From NCBI GenBank assembly GCA_009599575.1, contig VWND01000035.1:124001-188000 (forward strand): a stretch of DNA of 64,000 nucleotides, in the 5' to 3' direction. The notes below the pieces were generated by a model that was not told the origin of the DNA, ran no database searches, and saw only the letters and a program-made list of their open reading frames with translations. The number at the start of each line of letters is the position of its first letter. Position 1 is the stretch's first letter. This stretch comes from Blumeriella jaapii. Its lineage: Eukaryota; Ascomycota; Leotiomycetes; Helotiales; Drepanopezizaceae. Both the position numbers and the translations under genes were made by a program. Below are positions 57,442-64,000 of this stretch, one piece after another.

Positions 57442-60335
57442 GAAATCTTGGGTTAGGCTGATGCAGTTGAGAAAGATCCGTGGTGGGTGCTCTGATCGTC
57501 ACTTGGCGATATTGCGACTGGCGGGAGCAAAATGGAGATCAAAGTCAAGACGGATCGTTTCTTAGCTGAAGAGATTTCAACGGAAGCGTACAAGATCTGT
57601 ACTGTAATGTAATTCGGCCTCTTTGATAAAATTGAAGCGTGCAGTGTGAGCTGCTAAGCGAACAAAATGACCGATTTTGATTTATGACCATGACCAGCTT
57701 AAAAACGGTTCAAAAAACACCACGGCAATTGAAACAGTATCATATCCGGTAGCGAATTCTTGTTTGGGACTAGTTCCGATATGCTGGGGGAAGATTCGTT
57801 AAAGAGGAATAGCGAGATGACGAACGTGTCGCCTGAAAGGCAGGACCAGGTTTGGCAAAGCCAACAAGAGCTTTGTACATCCCGTTTGCTTTCACGGGTG
57901 TGTGAAGTTCTCGCGCAGTAACGCAGGAACATTCGTCAGAAAGGACCTACACTCCCGAACCTATAAACAGTTCTCTTTCGGCATGAGCTATCAGTTTTCA
58001 TTTAGAGGTTGTGATCAGCACAAAACTATACCTTGACCAAGTCTATTTTGTAGTTTTTCGAGTCCAAGTTTCAAGAGGGAAGTCCCCATCCATCTCGATG
58101 CTTTCTCATATGCAGAATCCCTGTTGCAACCCCGATAACATACATTGCAACACACACCTCTTCTGACGACTCACAGCTGGTTTTCTCTTCGTTGAAGATG
58201 GTTATCTTGAAATGGAGAAATACATTCTTATGATTCAAAGCTATAACAAGCACTGTAAATTCCCGAACCACGATCTAAGACACTAGCTGTTGTTGAAGAA
58301 AAGAGAAGAAAAGAAACGAAAATAAGAGAAAACCCCGCGTTTCCGGCTTTGTCTTTCCCGCATGGATGGAAATCATTTTAAAGCGTCGCAACAGCGGCGC
58401 CTATAATCAAACACGCGTCGCCGAGCCTGAAGCACTGTCTTATCTTACTGTAGATTCCCGAATCGGCCGTTACAGAAACGATCCGCCACGTATCGAGGGC
58501 ATGAGTATTTCGTAACAAAACGTCTAAATTAGCCGACTTCGCATTCAAAAAACACATATCTTTGAAATCGAAACCGCAGCAACAAAAGGGAGGTAGAGGA
58601 GATTTCTACATCTCCGGTACACTCTGCACTTCAAAGCAATGCTGAAATCCCAAATCCCGAACGCGCTACATCCCCGAGACCTATTTCAAAATGCGAGCGC
58701 GGACAGACTTCGCCGGGCCAGATTATCAACCATCTTTAAACTCGGTACCCTTGATCTACCGTACCCTTCGATCGTCAGGCGTCGCTTCTTTCGAGCTGGA
58801 AACACGTGGGTAGACGACAACTCGGTAGCGCTGCACGCCGCAGCTCGGAACATTTTTCGATAACAAGCTCTTGACATCTAAGCTTCACGCTGATGGATCC
58901 CGAGATTGAGTTAGGTCAATCAACGTGCGCAGGACTGCGCTATTGATATTCCCGGTGAGCCAACGACCGGCAACCCAAAGCGTGGCGTTTGCGACTGTGA
59001 CCCAAGGTCGCTTCAAAAAAGCGCCGTGTCGAAAGAAGCGCAAGTGCAGACGAGAGATCGAGAATTCACTGGCTGGATGTAAGAAAACACAGATCGTCCG
59101 AAGATCGAATTAGCCGAGGGGGTGTTGACACCACGCCACGGTGCCGTGCCCCTGAGCCGCTGCTGGGCCGTTGTCGACCAGCCCTCAGCCCACGTTCCCC
59201 GGGTCGCGGTTTGGATTGGCTGTTTCCAACGACGTCTCTTGATCTGGTCCTCGCGGATTCTCGTCGAGGCTCGTGGACGCCTGTGGACGGCGGAGAGGCG
59301 GGCGTCCCAGAGAAGTAAATGCTTGTTGCTTTTCAAGCCTTTTCCAAGAAATCTCCAAGGCTCCAAGGCCTGCCATTCACACTTGGATCTCAACCGACGA
59401 CAGAAATGTCGGTTCGAGGGGTTTTCATCTCAACTTGAAAAACATGGCTCGCTGCTCTTGTCTGCTGACGAAGGGATAAGTAACCGGATGGTATGAGAAC
59501 GAACGTTCCAGGGGGCATGTCACGATGTCTGATGCTATACACATCAGAAAGGCTTGCAAATAGAAAGCCTTGCAAATCGAAAGCCTTCCCTGCCGGTAGC
59601 CAGTCGAAGGTCTACTGTACTGTACCCCCGGAATGATGACGGGAGGAGCTACCTGCGAGGTCAGCGTCAGCATGGCTCTGGTCAAACCTCGCCTCTTTCA
59701 AAACGAGATCTTGGGCCTTTGGCAAGATGAGAACACCTGCGCTTCTTGCTAGAGACCTCCCACACGATGCTCCCTTCCAGCGTGCTCACATCCCGAGATT
59801 CGATTCGCCGGGGCAGAATCGAAGACGGGAAGTCGTCGAGAAAGATTCATGTCGATGGCGTGCGCTTGCAGCGAGCACGACGAAGCGACGGGCCTACGAG
59901 CCCTGTCATGGAACAATGCCAAACCGTTCAACCAACGATCGGTCAACGTGAACGCAACGGCGAGCTCCCCAGGCGCAGGTAGCTGCGAGTAGCCTCAAGA
60001 CCTTTCCCGCACTGTGTAGCTCTGGTTCTTAGCGTCGGCGTGCTCTGGAACGGATGGGCGACTGATTCGACTACCTAGACATTGGACGTTAGCATCCGAT
60101 CCACGCCATCTATCCAGCCTGTCCAGAATAGTCGCTCCGAGGTTGCACAGCATTGAAGCCTGCCTGCAAGGGGTCCTCGTACAAATATGGCCTCTCGTCC
60201 GTACAGAAGTCTTGCCCTTTTCTGCTTCTTCTTTTTCAGCTGCGCCCTTGATCTCCGACGCCCTCGCCGTCTAGCTCACTTGTCGACAGTCTCCTTCATT
60301 GGTGTTCATCGTTGGAGATAAACGTTGATCACACA
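57442..60335. other. Host intergenic region right of the repeat block
   Basis: 2.9 kb with normal composition. Short frames exist on both strands, but none matches a family or shows splice logic. Small direct repeats (AAAGCCTTGCAAAT-type) lie near 59,548-59,590. The last part is CT-rich (60,210-60,240) and ends in TTTTTCAG, compatible with a 5' UTR intron of the phosphate transporter gene. Confidence 0.5.
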
Positions 60336-62294
60336 ATGGCTGCTGCCCAGCACGTCGCCGCTATGAACAAGACATCCGGAGGCAACAACGCCTTTCACAA
60401 TTTCAACAACGACTTTGCTCACATCGCCGATCCCAACGAGAGACGACGACTTGCGCTCGCTGAGATCGACAAGGCCCCCTTCGGCTGGTACCATGTTCGG
60501 GCCTGTGTTGTCGCCGGAATTGGCTTCTTTACTGACAGTTACGACGTGAGTTCCCCCAGACTGGCTTGGTGCAACAGCCACTGACAAGAAGTAAGATCTT
60601 CGCCATCAACTTGGTGACGAGCATGCTGGGCATAGTGTTCTTCAACGACAGCAAGTCCCACGGAACCATTCCCGTCAGCTCGGATACCGCCATCAAGGTC
60701 TCGACTTCTGGCGGGACCGTGATGGGCCAGCTCGTGTTTGGATATCTCGCGGACGTTGTTGGACGCAAGCGCATGTACGGACTGGAGTTGATCATCATCA
60801 TCTTTGCGACTCTTGCGCAGGCCCTCTCCTCCAACTCTCGCGCGATCTCCATCACTGGTCTTATCATTTTCTGGCGAGTCATCATGGGGATCGGTAAGCA
60901 CACGCTTGGTCTCTACTCAGAGACACCATCTCACCGTTGATCCAGGCATCGGTGGTGACTACCCTCTGTCTTCCATCATCACTTCGGAGTTTGCCACAAC
61001 CAAGTGGAGAGGCGCAATGATGAATGCCGTGTTCGCCATGCAAGGTATCGGCCAGTTCACGGCAGCGATCCTGGCCCTGATTGTAACGACCGGCTTCAAG
61101 GAGTCTTTGTTGACTGCCCACTCGCAGGGCAAGAGCACGCCTGCCCGCGATTGCACTGGTACTTGTCAACTTGCTGTCGACAAGATGTGGCGTATCATCA
61201 TGTAAGCCATCTCTCCCCAGGATGAGTCTGAGTCTCATGAAGAAGAAGAGAGCTCTGATCCTCGCTTAGTGGTTTTGGTGCCGTGCCCGCTTGCATCGCT
61301 CTCTACTACCGCCTCACCATCCCCGAGACGCCGTTACACCTTCGACGTGGCCCGCGACGTCGAGAAGGCCGGAACCGACGTCAAGGCCTACATCGATGGC
61401 AAGCCCGAAGGCCACCCCGATGAGATCCAGCGCGTTACTACCATGGCCCAGGCAGGTCCCGCGCTCGAGATCCCCCAAGCCTCTTTCCAGGACTTCTGCC
61501 ACCACTACGGACAGTGGAAGCACGGCAAGGTCCTCCTCGGCACGGCCGGCTCGTGGTTCTTCCTCGACGTGGCCTTCTACGGCCTCGGGCTCAACAACTC
61601 CATCATCCTGGCGGCCATCGGCTGGACCGGCGGCAGCACGCAGTACGAGGTCTTCCGGCGCAACGCCATCGGCAACCTGATTCTCGTCTGCGCGGGTGCC
61701 ATCCCGGGCTACTGGGTCTCGGTGGCCACCATTGACACCCTCGGCCGGAAGCCCATCCAGATCGGCGGCTTCGCCATCCTGACCATCCTGTTCGTCATCA
61801 TCGGCTTCGCCTACGACCACCTGTCCGGCCACGCCCTGCTGGCGCTCTACGTCCTGGCCCAGTTCTTCTTCAACTTCGGCCCCAACTCGACCACCTTCAT
61901 CGTGCCGGGCGAGTGCTTCCCGACGCGCTACCGCTCGACGTCTCACGGCTTCTCGGCGGCGTCGGGCAAGGTCGGCGCCATCCTCGCCCAGGTCGTCTTT
62001 GGACCGCTGCGCACTCGTGGGGCCGCGCCGGGCGCGACCGGCCGCGCCGCCAGCCCGTGGCTGAAGCACATCATGGAGATCTTTGCCCTGTTCATGCTGT
62101 GCGGCTTGTTCACCTCGTTCCTGATCCCCGAGACCAAGAGGAAGACGCTCGAGGAGCTGGCGGGCGAGCTTCCGGGAACGCCCAACTCCGACCCGGCTCT
62201 CGTCGGCGGTCGCGAGCTCGCGTCCCGCCCGGCGTCAGAGGAGGGATCGCAGCCTGAGGAAAAACGAGCGCCTGCGAATGTGTTGCAGAACTGA
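60336..62294 (+). CDS. PHO84: Pho84-type H+/phosphate symporter (MFS), with an apparent frameshift
   Basis: High-affinity inorganic phosphate transporter of the plasma membrane, major facilitator superfamily (PHS family). Exons are 60336-60545, 60596-60893, 60946-61201 and 61270-62294; introns are 50, 52 and 68 nt and all joins keep frame. N-terminal part: GIGFFTDSYD, IFAINLVTSMLGIVFF, GTVMGQLVFGYLADVVGRKRMYG (the MFS GxLaDrxGRkr loop), then GIGGDYPLSSIITSEFA. C-terminal part: GSWFFLDVAFYGLGLNNSII, IDTLGRKPIQIGGF, FFFNFGPNSTTFIVPGECFPTRYRST and HGFSAASGKVGAI, all diagnostic of the family; ends ...LIPETKRKTLEELAGE. Near 61330 the frame changes: IALYYRLTIPETP is read in one frame and RYTFDVARDVEKAG, which directly follows in the family, in another; the sequence GAGACGCCGTTACACC is two bases short. 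Either a sequence error or a real loss. Apart from this the gene is complete, about 595 aa. Confidence 0.88.
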
Positions 62295-62834
62295 GATGTC
62301 GAGGAGTTGTCGATGGCGGGCGAGACGTGGCGTGTGGAGGGTGAGGAGATAGATCACCGTCGCTTGTTGTCCGTTCGCCTGGGACGATCTTTGGATGTAC
62401 GCGAATTTAGAGACTAGACAGACGAATATCAGCGCAAGTTCATTCACATTGTCATTCCTGGTGGTCTCCCCTCGACGGTGAAGTGAGTGAGAAAACCAAC
62501 ATCTGATTAGTCATGTGGCGAGGTCACGTGTGCGCGCCCCTTCCCTTCCCTTCCCTTCCCTTCTCTCTTCTTCTCGTGGCATCTCGAAGACACGAGCAGA
62601 AGGCCTCCCACTCGTAATCATGGTTTCTCACCCAGAGGATTGCGTCTTCGGTCTGCCTGGAGGCCGGAGCCAGGTATATATAACAGCAGCCGAGTGAAGC
62701 TTGAGGCTTTCTCTTTCTATCATTCCGAAACACATACATTTCTCCTGCTGCCGGCGATCTTTCCACAAGCGAGGCTCTCACAGCTGCAAAGAAGCCCACA
62801 AAACAAGCGATCGAACCCGAAACGAAACATCGCC
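62295..62834. promoter_or_regulatory. Intergenic and promoter region of hsp30
   Basis: Contains the 3' UTR of the phosphate transporter, a TCACGTGT at 62524-62531, a TTCCC pentamer run at 62541-62563 and a strong TATA box TATATATAA at 62675-62683, 152 bp before the hsp30 start. Perfect heat-shock elements (repeated nGAAn/nTTCn) are not obvious; GAAG/TTC blocks near 62,570-62,605 are candidates only. Confidence 0.6.
62675..62683 (+). promoter_or_regulatory. TATA box of hsp30
   Basis: TATATATAA lies 152 bp upstream of the hsp30 ATG. Strongly inducible fungal genes such as heat-shock genes usually have a TATA box; the spacing implies a 5' UTR of about 100-120 nt. Confidence 0.7.
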
Positions 62835-63560
62835 ATGTCGTTCCTCAGCCAGGCATACCTGCCCGCCGACACGAGCCTCTTCCATCTCCTCTCGCTCTCC
62901 GAGCTCGACCACGGCCAACACAGGCTCCAACAAGCCCCCGAATCTCAACCATCACGAGAACTGCCATCTTGCGCCCGCCGCGCACAGCGCCCACGAACCT
63001 TCACGCCTCGCTTCGACGTGACCGAGACCGCCGAGGCCTACGAGCTCTACGGCGAAGTCCCGGGCCTGCAGCCGCAAGCGCTCGACGTCCGGTTCTCCGA
63101 CGCGCAGACGCTGGTCGTGACGGGCCGGACAGAGCGACAGCAGCCCCCCGCCGCTGCGGGGCCCGCCCCAGCACAAGCAGCGCGCGAGGCAGACGCCGGG
63201 ACCGAGAAAGTCGTCGACGAGGCCGCCTCGTCACCCAAGTCGCTCGCTGCTACGGTCGAGGACGACGACTACGACGAGGCCGACACACCGCTGGCCACGC
63301 CCGACACGGCAGCCTCCTCGTTTGCTTCCGCGACAGCAGCCGCCCCATCACCTTCCGCGGCGGAGAAGGGCAAGCAGCCCGAGAGGCCAAGAGCGAGGTA
63401 CTGGGTCGCTGAGCGCCAGGTCGGGGCGTTCGCGCGCAGCTTTGCGTTTGCGCAGCGCGTCGAGCAGGATTTCGTGACGGCGAGTCTGCGGGACGGCGTG
63501 CTGGCTGTGGTGGTGCCCAAGAGCTTGAAGAGCCGGAGGGTTGCTGTGAGCGTGTTGTGA
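62835..63560 (+). CDS. hsp30: 30-kDa small heat-shock protein (Hsp20 family)
   Basis: Single-exon, 241 aa. ATP-independent chaperone that binds unfolding proteins under stress, cytosolic or membrane-associated in fungi. Start MSFLSQAYLPADTSLFHLL is the usual N-terminus of fungal Hsp30. The alpha-crystallin domain starts at about residue 54 (FTPRFDVTETAEAYELYGEVPGL, then LDVRFSDAQTLVVTGRTER) and resumes at about residue 188 (YWVAERQVGAFARSFAFAQRVEQDFVTASLRDGVLAVVVPKS). Between the two halves is an insert of about 90 residues rich in Ala, Pro, Ser, Asp and Glu; fungal Hsp30 proteins are known for such an insert. The domain ends with the VVVPKS motif, and a short RRVAVSVL tail has an I/V-x-I/V-like ending. 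A TATA box lies 152 bp upstream. Confidence 0.93.
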   Translation: MSFLSQAYLPADTSLFHLLSLSELDHGQHRLQQAPESQPSRELPSCARRAQRPRTFTPRFDVTETAEAYELYGEVPGLQPQALDVRFSDAQTLVVTGRTERQQPPAAAGPAPAQAAREADAGTEKVVDEAASSPKSLAATVEDDDYDEADTPLATPDTAASSFASATAAAPSPSAAEKGKQPERPRARYWVAERQVGAFARSFAFAQRVEQDFVTASLRDGVLAVVVPKSLKSRRVAVSVL

Positions 63561-64000
63561 GTGAGGCCCGGCCGGAGATGGAGTAGTGACGGAGGCTGGT
63601 GCGCGTTGGGAGGGAGTTCCCAGCTTTCTTGTGTGTTGCAAAGAGTTTGGATCGTGATTTGTGGACGCTAGATTTTAAAATGTGATACTCGCTGCTTGAA
63701 AATGCTGTGACTTTGGGATTAGAAACATGATGTAAGAGGAAATGTGAAGTGTGAAGTAAAACGTGACAAGCAATTGCCACTCGGCCGCGGACAGAAGTCT
63801 CTGCCTCGCTTCACTCTGGTGTCACGACGCTGCGAAAGGCAGCATCAGAGCGGGAGTCGAGGAGAAACAGAGACCATTCCGACTTCTGAAACGTAGCTAA
63901 CACAGGCACGAGACTGTACGCTCCATGCAATTGAACAACGATATCTACATGCCTTATCACTCACCCGCCCTTATTGCTACTACGCGGCTTCTTCTTCGTC
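63561..64000. other. Right-edge sequence after hsp30
   Basis: The first part is the presumed hsp30 3' UTR; the rest shows no gene or repeat. A polyadenylation signal of AATAAA type is not evident. Confidence 0.5.

Noticed and set aside
61314..62069. 251-codon minus-strand frame across the phosphate transporter
   Set aside because: Antisense shadow in GC-rich coding sequence (Glu/Asp/Arg/Gly-rich with no family features).

Overview
The window looks like nuclear DNA of a filamentous ascomycete (Pezizomycotina). Host genes are GC-rich, have 50-77 nt GT-AG introns with CTRAY-like branch points, and encode fungal-type proteins: Nep1, a Pho84-type transporter, Hsp30 and a mitochondrial AsnRS. In the middle, from 13,892 to 57,436, lies an extremely AT-rich block that carries the signature of repeat-induced point mutation (RIP). 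Frames can be followed over long distances but are broken by stops derived from CAA, CAG and TGG, while CpG remains common.

Layout. 1-13,886 is the left host segment: mitochondrial asparaginyl-tRNA synthetase (-), a microbial-type PARG-like protein (+), a VOC/glyoxalase-like membrane protein (-), the ribosome biogenesis methyltransferase Nep1/Emg1 (-) and an ankyrin-repeat protein (+). 13,892-51,221 is one Ty1/copia element (here 'C') that has been invaded repeatedly. 51,227-51,462 is a 236-bp island of host DNA. 51,463-57,436 is a second Ty1/copia element ('D') on the minus strand. 57,442-64,000 is the right host segment: a Pho84-type phosphate transporter (+) with an apparent frameshift, and a 30-kDa small heat-shock protein (+).

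The repeat block can be resolved to single-base boundaries, because each element has two LTRs of equal length and a target-site duplication (TSD). Copia C (302-bp LTRs, TSD AAGAT) is split in its integrase by a Ty3/gypsy element, 'A-outer' (267-bp LTRs, TSD ATAT). A-outer is split at its Gag/protease junction by a second complete copy of the same family, 'A-inner' (267-bp LTRs, 4-bp TSD GCAA, mutated on both sides). A-outer is split again, inside the codons of its reverse-transcriptase YVDD box, by an unrelated Ty3/gypsy element, 'B' (297-bp LTRs, TSD TTAAC). Copia D (193-bp LTRs, TSD AGCTT) sits separately to the right.

The two most unusual features are inside the gypsy elements. Family A is 11.3 kb long because it carries about 3.3 kb of extra coding-like sequence downstream of integrase, present in both copies. 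A constant 33-bp repeat with inverted ends (ATTCGCG...CGCGAAT) occurs at four sites in family A, each site present in both A copies, and once in the unrelated element B, with length always exactly 33 bp (11 codons).

All calls come from reading the sequence and recalling protein families. No database search was run. Domain boundaries in the mutated elements are approximate. LTR and TSD coordinates were read base by base.
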